From Cohnella sp. AR92 (lineage in GTDB: Bacteria > Bacillota > Bacilli > Paenibacillales > Paenibacillaceae), in contig NZ_RZJR01000005.1 of assembly GCF_003990975.1 (NCBI RefSeq), forward strand, positions 3,869 through 67,868: a DNA stretch of 64,000 bases, written 5' to 3'. Below the pieces are notes generated by a model. It saw nothing but the letters and a program-made list of their open reading frames with translations, was not told the origin of the DNA and searched no databases. Made by a program: the position numbers and the translations under genes. Below, one piece after another: positions 35,241 to 42,513 of this stretch (position 1 is the first letter of the stretch; every line of letters begins with the position of its first letter).

Positions 35241-35925
35241 ATCCGGGTATGGGGAGAGCGTCGTTCTAAGGGGAGTGTCGCTGCAGGTGCAGCCCGGGCA
35301 AGTCGTATGCCTGATGGGTCGCAACGGCGTGGGCAAAACCACGCTGATAAAGACGATCATGGGCCTGATCAAGACTAGAAGCGGATCGGTCACTTTCAAG
35401 GAGCAGGACATCACCGGCAAGGCGCCGGGGCAAAGAGCGAAGAAGGGGATCGGTTACGTTCCTCAGGGACGGGAGATTTTCTCCCAATTGACCGTGTACG
35501 AGAATCTGCGCATCGGGCTGGAAGCCTCCCGGGATTGGGCCGTACGCAAGTCCAAGGTGATTCCTCCCAAGGCGCTCGAGAAGTTCCCCGTCATCCGGGA
35601 GATGTACCGCCGCAGGGGCGGGGACTTAAGCGGCGGCCAACAGCAGCAGCTGGCGTTCGCGCGGGCGCTGTCTTCCGACCCGGAGCTCCTGCTTCTCGAC
35701 GAGCCGTCCGAAGGAATCCAGCCTTCTATCGTCGAGGATATTCGGCAGGTCATCCGTTCCATTCGCCAGGAGGGGAAGACCGCCATCCTTCTCGTGGAGC
35801 AGAGCCTCGACTTCGTTCGCAGCGTTGGAGACCGTTTCTATATCATGGAAAAAGGAGCCATCGTCTGGTCCGGAGATCGGGAAGGGTTGGAGGATCCGGC
35901 GGTGATGCGCTACTTGACCGTATAG
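35212..35925 (+). CDS. urtE: Urea-type ABC transporter ATPase UrtE
   Basis: A 237-residue LivF-type ATPase. Walker A MGRNGVGKTTLIKTIMG near residue 36, IGYVPQGREIFSQLTVYENL near residue 83, signature LSGGQQQQLAFARAL near residue 142 and Walker B LLLLDEPSEGIQPSI near residue 162. These are the UrtE/LivF hallmarks. The ATG at 35212 lies inside urtD; a second ATG at 35218 is also possible. It is the last urt gene, followed by a terminator. Confidence 0.93.
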   Translation: MPMLSVQQLESGYGESVVLRGVSLQVQPGQVVCLMGRNGVGKTTLIKTIMGLIKTRSGSVTFKEQDITGKAPGQRAKKGIGYVPQGREIFSQLTVYENLRIGLEASRDWAVRKSKVIPPKALEKFPVIREMYRRRGGDLSGGQQQQLAFARALSSDPELLLLDEPSEGIQPSIVEDIRQVIRSIRQEGKTAILLVEQSLDFVRSVGDRFYIMEKGAIVWSGDREGLEDPAVMRYLTV

Positions 35926-35976
35926 TCGGCAGCCTTCGATAGAAGTCCGCTATTCGAGTCTGCCGGAGATGGTGCC

Positions 35977-36014
35977 GAGGGAGATGGAGCAGGCTCCGAG
36001 CCCTCCTTTTTTTT
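35977..36014 (+). terminator. Terminator after urtE
   Basis: Two nested stems (gaggg / ccctc and ggagc / ggctcc) followed by a run of eight T. It separates urtABCDE from the hydrolase, though read-through is possible. Confidence 0.75.
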
Positions 36015-36058
36015 CGATCGGAATGGAAACGAATTCTTGAGGAGAGAGGCGGAGCGGG

Positions 36059-37117
36059 ATGGGCTTCATGGGCGATCACGGAAGGGAATGGAGGCGGACG
36101 GGAAGCCTCTCGGAGCCGAAGAATGGCGATCTTCTCGGAATCGGGGAGGAGACCTCCGGAAGAGAGGGCAAGCCTGCTTTCTTGGGAGCGCCAATCGAGC
36201 GGGATTGGAACCGCATTGCCGAATATGACGCCGCGATCGTCGGAGCGCCGTTCGATCTCGGCCATTCGGTCCGGACCGGAACGAGGCTGGGGCCGCTCGC
36301 GATCCGCAAGGTATCGGAGCTTTATCAGCCCTTCCACTATCGGACCGGCATCGACTTAAGAGAGCGGCTCCGCTTATGCGATATCGGGGACATGGCGGTC
36401 TGCGACAGCGTTCAGACGAGCTTCGACACGATAACCGATGCCGTCTCCCGGTTGATGCGATGCGGAACGATGCCGATCATCCTCGGGGGGGACCATTCCA
36501 TCGGGTACCCTTGCATTCGGGGAATTGCGGAGAACGTCGAAGGCAACGTCGGCATCATTCACCTAGACCGCCATCTCAACATCGAAGCGAGCGAACGGGA
36601 CGAGCGCATGCATACGACTCCCTGGTTCCATGCGACGCATATTCCGAACGCTCCGCCCGGCAACCTGGTCCAGATCGGCATCGGTACTTGGCAGGTTCCT
36701 CATGCCGGCATTCATGTCAGCGAAGAGAGAGGGACTAACGTCCTGACGATCCATGACGTCGATGAGCTCGGTATCGAGAAGGTCGCGGAGATGGCGTTGG
36801 AGATCGCCTGGAAGGGAGCGAGCGCCGTCTACTTGAGCTTCGACCTCGACTCGGTGGACAGCGGCTTCGCCCCGGGAGCGCGAGGGGCGGAGCCGGGAGG
36901 CTTCCTGCCCCGGGAAGCTCTTCGGCTCATGGAGCTGGTCGCGCGAGAAGGGCTTGTCGGCATGGAGGTAGCCCATGTGGCGCCCTCCTGCGATCTCGGG
37001 GACCAGACCGCGCTCCTCGCCGCGCGCGCGATTCTCGACGTGCTGGCCACGATGCTTCACCATAACAAGCTGGGAGGCGGGAAACATGCACATTCCGGAC
37101 GGATTTCTGGACGTTAA
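36059..37117 (+). CDS. Ureohydrolase, guanidine hydrolase (GdmH)-like, metal-dependent
   Basis: A 352-residue enzyme of the arginase/agmatinase family. Metal motifs: GGDHSIG near residue 143, HLDRHLN at 169-174 and SFDLDSVDSGFAPG near residue 260. Residues around them (DERMHTTPWFHATHIPNAP, NLVQIGIGTWQVP, EPGGFLPREAL) resemble, from memory, the Ni-dependent guanidine hydrolase Sll1077 of Synechocystis more than agmatinases, so guanidine to urea plus ammonia is my preferred reaction. One oddity: the family motif DxHxD ends in Asn (N174, codon aac at 36578-36580) in place of a metal-ligand Asp. It has an N-terminal extension of about 55 residues. Neighbours are a urea-type transporter before it and a Ni/Co transporter overlapping its end by 32 bases. 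Agmatinase or another amidino substrate remains possible. Confidence 0.75.
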   Translation: MGFMGDHGREWRRTGSLSEPKNGDLLGIGEETSGREGKPAFLGAPIERDWNRIAEYDAAIVGAPFDLGHSVRTGTRLGPLAIRKVSELYQPFHYRTGIDLRERLRLCDIGDMAVCDSVQTSFDTITDAVSRLMRCGTMPIILGGDHSIGYPCIRGIAENVEGNVGIIHLDRHLNIEASERDERMHTTPWFHATHIPNAPPGNLVQIGIGTWQVPHAGIHVSEERGTNVLTIHDVDELGIEKVAEMALEIAWKGASAVYLSFDLDSVDSGFAPGARGAEPGGFLPREALRLMELVAREGLVGMEVAHVAPSCDLGDQTALLAARAILDVLATMLHHNKLGGGKHAHSGRISGR

Positions 37118-37760
37118 GGCGTGCGCGGCGACCGGAGCCGCGGCGGCGGTCGCGCTCGGTTACGCGCTCAGCCGTTCCGAAGGGGCATTGAACGCGAAGC
37201 TGGTGCCCAAGATCGCCCTGACGGGAGCGTTCGTCTTCGCGGCCCAGATGCTGAACTTCCCGGTTGCGGGAGCGACATCGGGGCACTTCCTCGGCGGCGC
37301 GATGGCGGCCATTCTGTTCGGCCCCCGAATAGCGGTTATCCTGATGGCGGCGGTTCTGATCGTTCAGGCGCTGGTGTTCCAGGACGGCGGACTGACGGCG
37401 CTGGGCGCGAACATTCTATGTACGGGGGTCATCGGTTCTTACGTCGGCTATGGCGTTTACCGTGCCGGCGGGATGCTGCTGCGCGGCAGGGGAAGCAAGG
37501 CGGTCGTCTTCTTCTCCGCCTGGTGCTCCATCGTCGCGGCCGCCGCGGGCGTCGCCCTGCTGCTCGCATGGTCGGGCACGATTCCGCTCGGACTCGCCCT
37601 GCGGGCGATGGTCGGCTGGCATAGCCTTATCGGCATCGGAGAAGGTCTCATTACGATGCTGGCGGTCTCTTACCTGACGGAGCGCCAAGCCTTTCCGGCA
37701 AGACCCGCTCGCGGCGCCGTCTCGGAACCGGCCCTGGCTGAGGGGACGGTGCTGCGATGA
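37086..37760 (+). CDS. cbiM: Cobalt/nickel ECF transporter substrate component CbiM/NikM
   Basis: A 224-residue membrane protein starting MHIPDGFLDVKAC, the hallmark of CbiM/NikM, where the N-terminal Met-His coordinates Ni or Co. GATSGHFLGGAMAAILFGP near residue 65 (metal-binding His) and LGANILCTGVIGSYVGYGVY near residue 107 are also typical. About six membrane segments. The start ATG 37086 lies inside the end of the hydrolase gene and must be this one, because the mature N-terminus binds the metal. Sequence alone does not separate Ni from Co; the neighbour suggests Ni. Confidence 0.9.
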   Translation: MHIPDGFLDVKACAATGAAAAVALGYALSRSEGALNAKLVPKIALTGAFVFAAQMLNFPVAGATSGHFLGGAMAAILFGPRIAVILMAAVLIVQALVFQDGGLTALGANILCTGVIGSYVGYGVYRAGGMLLRGRGSKAVVFFSAWCSIVAAAAGVALLLAWSGTIPLGLALRAMVGWHSLIGIGEGLITMLAVSYLTERQAFPARPARGAVSEPALAEGTVLR

Positions 37761-38140
37761 GCCAACTGGAGCAAGGAACCGCCACCGAAGGAAGAAGGGT
37801 CGGACGGCGGCTTACCGCCAAGAAGGGCAGATGGCTCCTATTCGGCCTGGCGGCGCTGCTCGCCGGAGGCTTGCTCTCCCTCTTCGCTTCCGGCAAGCCG
37901 GACGGCTTGAACCGCGTCGCGGAGGACCACGGCTTCGCGGCGAAGGAGACGGGACGCGGATGGACCGCTTGGCTGTCCGGCTACGAGATGCCGGGAATCG
38001 CGTCGCCGCTCTTGAAGGCGGCTGTTGCGGGAGCGGGCGGGGCCGTACTGCTTTTCCTATTGCTCTATGGAGCCATGAAGCTGATCGCGCGCGGAGAGGA
38101 GCCCTCGAATGGCCGGACCGACGATCCTGACGCTTCATGA
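37757..38140 (+). CDS. cbiN: PDGLE-domain protein, CbiN/NikN-like accessory subunit
   Basis: A 127-residue protein with two membrane segments (about residues 27-45 and 83-107) and a loop SGKPDGLNRVAEDHGF between them, the PDGLE domain seen in CbiN-like or NikN accessory parts of Ni/Co ECF transporters. It helps CbiM load or release metal. ATG 37757 overlaps the cbiM stop by four bases; its end overlaps the next gene by 32 bases. Confidence 0.85.
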   Translation: MSQLEQGTATEGRRVGRRLTAKKGRWLLFGLAALLAGGLLSLFASGKPDGLNRVAEDHGFAAKETGRGWTAWLSGYEMPGIASPLLKAAVAGAGGAVLLFLLLYGAMKLIARGEEPSNGRTDDPDAS

Positions 38141-39695
38141 GCCGGATGGGGTGCGGCCGCTGATCAGACGGCCCTCCCTGCGGTTCGGAGTCGTCATTCT
38201 CTCTCTTTTTGTCGTTGTCGCCATGTCTCGTCCATGGCCGCTGCTCGTTCTGAGTGCGCTGCTTCTCGTCGCCATTCGCATATGCCGAATTCCATGGCTT
38301 CTCCTTCTTCGCCGAATCCTGCTGTTGCTTCCTTTCGGGGCCGGAACGGCGCTTTTGGTTCCTTTTCAGCTGCCGGGGCATGTCGTCTGGGAAGGCTTCG
38401 GGATTACCGCTACCCGCGAAGGGATCGACCGGGCGGTCCTCTTGCTGCTCAAGCTGGGCTGCGCCAACCTGTTGATCACTTATCTTCTTGCCGTTACGCC
38501 ATTGTTCGCGCTGCTCCGTACGCTGCGGCGGTTCGGGGTTCCCGCGCTGCTCCTCGATATCGTTATGATGACCATGCGCTATTTTATCCTGTTGAGAGAA
38601 GAGGCGTCGTCCATGCTCCGAGCGCAGCGTTCCCGGGGGCTGATGCTGGAACGGCGGTTCTGGACCGGGAGAACGTATCGGCGGTTCGGGCAGTTCGTCG
38701 GCGCGCTGTTCTTGCGGGCTTATCATCGCAGCGAGCGGATCTATGCCGCCATGACGGCCAGAGGGGGAGGCTTACCATCCATGGGAGGGAGAGAAGTCGG
38801 CGGAACGGGAAAAAGGGGAATGGGCGGCAATCTTGTCGAAGCCCGCGGATTATCTTATTCATACGGGGATTATCGGGCGTTGGACGGGATCTCCTTCGAC
38901 ATTCCGGCCGGAGCCAAGGTGGCGCTGATGGGTCCGAACGGAGCGGGCAAGTCGACCTTGATCTCGATCTTGAACGGGCTGGAGGGAGCGGCCGGCGGCG
39001 AGCTCCGAATGTTCGGGGAGCCGATGACGGAGCGCAGCCGTAGTCGCCTTCGCGGCAGAGTGGGCGTCGTCTATCAGGATCCCGACGACCAGATCTTCTC
39101 GACCACGGTAGAGGAGGATGTCGCCTTCGGCCCCCTGAATTTGGGAATGCCCCGCGAAGTAATTATGGAACGAGTTGACAGAGCGCTGGGCTCCGTCGGA
39201 ATGAGGGAGCATCGGGATCGCTCGCCGTTCGAATTGAGCTATGGGCAGAAGCGCAGAGTAGCCATTGCCGGGGTGCTGGCCATGATGCCGGAGCTCCTCA
39301 TTCTGGACGAACCGATGTCTTTTCTCGATCCGAGGGGCCGAGATGAGCTGCAGGCTCTGCTGGAGAGCATGCACTTGATGGGCATGACGATCATGGTGGC
39401 TACTCATGACGTGGACTTCGCGGCGGAATGGGCCGATGTCGTGCTGCTGCTTAAGGACGGACGCCTGCTGGCCAGCGGTTCGGCGGAATTGCTGTTCGAC
39501 GACGGGCTCATCGAAGAAGCGTCGCTGCATCTGCCCCGGCTGGCAAGGCCTTTCCGCCTGCTTCAGGGAGTCGGTCATTCCCGGCCGCGCAACGTCCGGG
39601 ATGCGGCGCAGCTTATCTGGAAGCTGCTGAGAAGAGGGCCGGAGCCGAGCGATTCCGCCGGAAGGACGGCTGTCTCGAGCAGATACTACAAATAA
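38109..39695 (+). CDS. Fused CbiQ-CbiO: ECF transporter permease and ATPase in one chain
   Basis: A 528-residue fusion. Residues 1 to about 225 are CbiQ-like (about five membrane segments and the coupling region MLRAQRSRGLMLERRFW, and later YHRSERIYAAMTARG). A Gly-rich linker (about 225-240) leads to a complete CbiO ATPase: Walker A MGPNGAGKSTLIS near 275, Q-loop VYQDPDDQIFSTTVEEDVAFGP near 323, signature ELSYGQKRRVAIAG near 377, Walker B LLILDEPMSFLDP and H-loop ATHDVDF. In most genomes these are two genes. Reading is continuous with no sign of frameshift. With cbiM and cbiN it makes a complete importer driven by ATP. Confidence 0.9.
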   Translation: MAGPTILTLHEPDGVRPLIRRPSLRFGVVILSLFVVVAMSRPWPLLVLSALLLVAIRICRIPWLLLLRRILLLLPFGAGTALLVPFQLPGHVVWEGFGITATREGIDRAVLLLLKLGCANLLITYLLAVTPLFALLRTLRRFGVPALLLDIVMMTMRYFILLREEASSMLRAQRSRGLMLERRFWTGRTYRRFGQFVGALFLRAYHRSERIYAAMTARGGGLPSMGGREVGGTGKRGMGGNLVEARGLSYSYGDYRALDGISFDIPAGAKVALMGPNGAGKSTLISILNGLEGAAGGELRMFGEPMTERSRSRLRGRVGVVYQDPDDQIFSTTVEEDVAFGPLNLGMPREVIMERVDRALGSVGMREHRDRSPFELSYGQKRRVAIAGVLAMMPELLILDEPMSFLDPRGRDELQALLESMHLMGMTIMVATHDVDFAAEWADVVLLLKDGRLLASGSAELLFDDGLIEEASLHLPRLARPFRLLQGVGHSRPRNVRDAAQLIWKLLRRGPEPSDSAGRTAVSSRYYK

Positions 39696-39791
39696 TGGAA
39701 CGGGAACTCGGCCTTCGCTCGGCCCGCTAGAAAAACGCGCCATTCAGGGTTGCCAAGTTCGGCTGACGATAATCTCCATCGGTGGGCAAGC

Positions 39792-39821
39792 GCATAAGAA
39801 ATTGGGAGGGGTTGAATACTA
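39792..39821 (+). promoter_or_regulatory. Sigma-G-type promoter before spoVT
   Basis: GCATA at 39792-39796, an 18-base spacer and AATACTA at 39815-39821, one base off CATWHTA. spoVT is a sigma-G gene in B. subtilis. The spacing equals that of the csfB promoter in this window. Confidence 0.55.
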
Positions 39822-39880
39822 TGCCCAAGTTCAAGGTCACCTTTCTAACCAATGGACAACGGTTCGTCATACAAGCCTAA
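39821..39880 (+). other. Possible 19-codon leader ORF before spoVT
   Basis: ATG 39821 with gggaggggttgaatact before it opens a 19-codon frame (MPKFKVTFLTNGQRFVIQA, then stop). A one-base shift near its end would join it to a frame that runs in phase into spoVT (LTQARSLKRQADSKVYYIQE). The pair looks like one small domain broken by a frameshift, or a leader peptide. The start codon overlaps the -10 box of the sigma-G promoter, so that transcript would not carry it. Confidence 0.35.
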
Positions 39881-39954
39881 CGCAAGCCAGAAGTCTCAAG
39901 CGGCAGGCTGATTCCAAGGTTTATTACATCCAAGAAAGTGGGGCAACACGAGCT

Positions 39955-40497
39955 ATGAAAGCAACCGGGATAGTACGTCGCATTGATGACCTCGGTCGGG
40001 TCGTTATTCCAAAGGAAATTCGCCGCACGCTCCGCATTCGCGAAGGGGATCCGCTCGAGATCTTCGTGGATCGAGACGGAGAAGTCATTCTCAAGAAGTA
40101 TTCGCCGATTGGAGAACTAGGCGACTTCGCGAAGGAGTATGCCGAATCGCTGCACGAGAGCACGGGCCACATTGCGATCATCTCGGACCGGGATACCTTC
40201 ATTGCCGTGGCTGGCGCCTCCAAGAAAGAGTACCTGGACAAGCCGGTCGGCGGCATGCTGGAGAATTGCATGGACAACCGTAAAATCATCGTCGAATCGC
40301 AGTCGGGCAGCTACGAGATCCAACGCGACAACGCCGAGATGTTCAGCTCGTTCGCGATGGCTCCGATCGTGGCGGGCGGAGACCCAATCGGCACGGTTCT
40401 TCTGATCAGCAAGGAAGACAACGTGAAGATGGGCGAGCTCGAGAGCAAGATGGTCGAGACGGCCGCCGGCTTCCTGGCTAAGCAAATGGAACAATAG
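39955..40497 (+). CDS. spoVT: Stage V sporulation regulator SpoVT
   Basis: A 180-residue forespore transcription factor. Residues 1-50 are the AbrB-like swapped-hairpin DNA-binding domain (MKATGIVRRIDDLGRVVIPKEIRRTLRI) and residues 55-180 a GAF-like sensor domain (HIAIISDRDTFIAVAGASKKEYLDK; FAMAPIVAGGDPIGTVLLIS). It tunes the sigma-G regulon. ATG 39955 gives the family length; upstream in-frame reading lacks conservation I know of. In B. subtilis spoVT directly follows mfd; here about 10 kb intervene. Confidence 0.95.
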   Translation: MKATGIVRRIDDLGRVVIPKEIRRTLRIREGDPLEIFVDRDGEVILKKYSPIGELGDFAKEYAESLHESTGHIAIISDRDTFIAVAGASKKEYLDKPVGGMLENCMDNRKIIVESQSGSYEIQRDNAEMFSSFAMAPIVAGGDPIGTVLLISKEDNVKMGELESKMVETAAGFLAKQMEQ

Positions 40498-40534
40498 GAC
40501 GTTCTCTCTTAGCAAGTTTCGCTTGATCGAAAAT

Positions 40535-40591
40535 AAAAGCTTCCCGGCGGCGGAACGATCGTGAACGTTCCCATGGCGGCGGAGCTTTTTC
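40535..40591 (+). terminator. Terminator after spoVT
   Basis: A long composite hairpin (aaaagct-cc / gg-agctttt outer, cggaacg / cgttcc inner) ending in ttttt. Confidence 0.7.
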
Positions 40592-40740
40592 TTATGGATT
40601 CGGTCGTCGAGAGGACGGCCGGATCGAGGCAGGAAGGGGCCGGGACGAGCCTTCGCGCGGAATATGCTATAATGCTTCATGGATGGTTAACCAATCTTTG
40701 CGCCAATCGTTGCGTTTGATGCCGGGGAAAGGAATGCGCC

Positions 40741-42408
40741 ATGAAGACGGTTAGGAGGAAATCCGAAGGAGGGGGCTCCGCCCTGTGGCAGGGCGCGGCT
40801 CTCTTGGGAGGAGCCGCCCTGCTCTCGAAGGTGATCGGCACGTTCCAGAAGATCCCGCTGCAGAACCTTGCCGGCGATCAGGTCTTCGGTCTCTACAGCG
40901 CCGTTTACTCGCTCGCCGTGATGTGGATGACGCTGGCTTCGGCGGGGGTCCCCGTCGCCGTGTCCGTGCTTGTCGCGGAACGGTCGGCGGCAGGCAACGA
41001 GGACGGAGCGCGGCGCGTGCTCCGGTATTCCCTGGGCGTTCTGACCGTTAGCGGACTTCTCGCGTTCGCGATCCTGATGCTGGGGGCGGATGCGTTCGCG
41101 AGGTGGATGGGCGTCGGCGACGCGGCTCAAGCGATCCGCACGTCCTCGCTGGCGCTGCTGTTCGCTCCGATGACCGCGGCACTCCGCGGTTATTCGCAAG
41201 GGCGGATGCGGATGCTCGCTCCGGCCGTATCGCAGCTCTCCGAGCAGACGGCCCGCGTCGCGTTCATGCTCATCGCCCTTCTGTGGGCGATAGACAGCTC
41301 CTGGTCGCCGGGCGCGACGGCCGCTGCGGTTCACGGAGGGCTCGCGGTCGGCGGGGCGGCCGGGCTTGCGGCGATGCTGGCGATGAGCCTTAGGGATCGG
41401 AAGGAGGGAGCGCCTAGGGTCGAACCCGACGCGCCCAAGACATTCGAGCCGGAATCCCGCTCGGCGCTGCTTCGCCGAATTGTGGCGGTCGCGCTGCCGG
41501 TTGCGGCCGGTTCGATCGTCGCGCCGCTGTTCGGGCTGATCGACGCCTTCACGCTGCCGCGCCTGCTTCAGCACGCGGGCGCGACGGCTGCGGAGGCGAT
41601 GGCCTCCTTCGGCGAGTACAATCGGGGCATCGCTCTGCTGCAGCTGATCGTCATGGCGGCGGGCGGCGCGGCCGGAGCGCTCGTGCCCGCGTTGACGGCG
41701 GCCCGGACGCGAGGCGACCTGGCCGGCCAGCGGGAGCAGGCGGCATTCGCCCTTCGGCTCGGCTGGTGGTTCGGCGGAGCGGCCGCCGTCGGGCTCGCTC
41801 TCTTGGCCGGGCCGATCAACATCGCCTTGTTCGCCGATGCTCACGGCACCGCGGCCATGGCGATTCTGGCTTTCGCGGCCTTGGGCGGCACGCTCCAGGC
41901 GGTCAGCGCCTCGCTGCTGCAAGGGCTCGGCGACCTTCGCTCGCCCGCCGTCCACCTGGCGGCGGCCATGCTCGTCAAGGCGGCGCTCAACGCGCTGCTC
42001 GCGCCCAGCCTGGGCATAGACGGCGCCGCCATCGCCGCGCTGGCCGCCTACGGCTCGGCCGCGCTGCTGAACGCGCTCGCGCTGCGCCGCCGCATGCCGC
42101 CGCGCCCGGCCGTCGCCGGAACCGCCTCGCGCTCCGGCGCGCGCCTTGCGCTGGCGCTCGGCGCCATGGCGGCGGCCGTCGCCTTGCTCGCGGCGCTGCT
42201 CGACGCCCTGACGCGCGGCCTTGGGCCTCGCGTCGCCGCGCTCCTGACCGCGCTGCCGTGCATCGCGGCAGGCGCTCTCGTCTTCGCGGCGGCGCTCGTC
42301 GCCTTCGGCGCCGCGGCTCCGCGCGACTGGCGGGCGCTCCCCGGCTGCGGCGAGGGCTCGCGGCTGGACCGCTGGCTGAGGCGGCTTCGACCGCAGCAGC
42401 CTCTGTAG
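40741..42408 (+). CDS. YabM/SpoVB-like polysaccharide flippase (MOP superfamily)
   Basis: A 555-residue membrane protein with about 14 hydrophobic segments, beginning with the family region GGAALLSKVIGTFQKIPLQNLAGDQVFGLY. This family (SpoVB, YabM, MurJ relatives) exports lipid-linked wall or polymer precursors. Place and similarity to yabM between spoVT and mazG support the call; the exact lipid substrate is unknown. The last third is extremely G+C- and Ala-rich, which produces long open frames on the opposite strand. A TATAAT stands at 40668-40673. Confidence 0.85.
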   Translation: MKTVRRKSEGGGSALWQGAALLGGAALLSKVIGTFQKIPLQNLAGDQVFGLYSAVYSLAVMWMTLASAGVPVAVSVLVAERSAAGNEDGARRVLRYSLGVLTVSGLLAFAILMLGADAFARWMGVGDAAQAIRTSSLALLFAPMTAALRGYSQGRMRMLAPAVSQLSEQTARVAFMLIALLWAIDSSWSPGATAAAVHGGLAVGGAAGLAAMLAMSLRDRKEGAPRVEPDAPKTFEPESRSALLRRIVAVALPVAAGSIVAPLFGLIDAFTLPRLLQHAGATAAEAMASFGEYNRGIALLQLIVMAAGGAAGALVPALTAARTRGDLAGQREQAAFALRLGWWFGGAAAVGLALLAGPINIALFADAHGTAAMAILAFAALGGTLQAVSASLLQGLGDLRSPAVHLAAAMLVKAALNALLAPSLGIDGAAIAALAAYGSAALLNALALRRRMPPRPAVAGTASRSGARLALALGAMAAAVALLAALLDALTRGLGPRVAALLTALPCIAAGALVFAAALVAFGAAAPRDWRALPGCGEGSRLDRWLRRLRPQQPL

Positions 42409-42513
42409 CCGCGACTGGCCAGCGTTTCGCGATATAACGCATAAGCCGCCCATAAGGGCGTTTGTTGCAAGCATGCTTGTCGATTCCAGTTCAACCGGGA
42501 AGGATGATGGACG

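Noticed and set aside
37812..38726. Minus-strand frame of 304 codons opposite cbiN and cbiQO
   Set aside because: Highly basic low-complexity product without motifs, opposite genes with clear family blocks.
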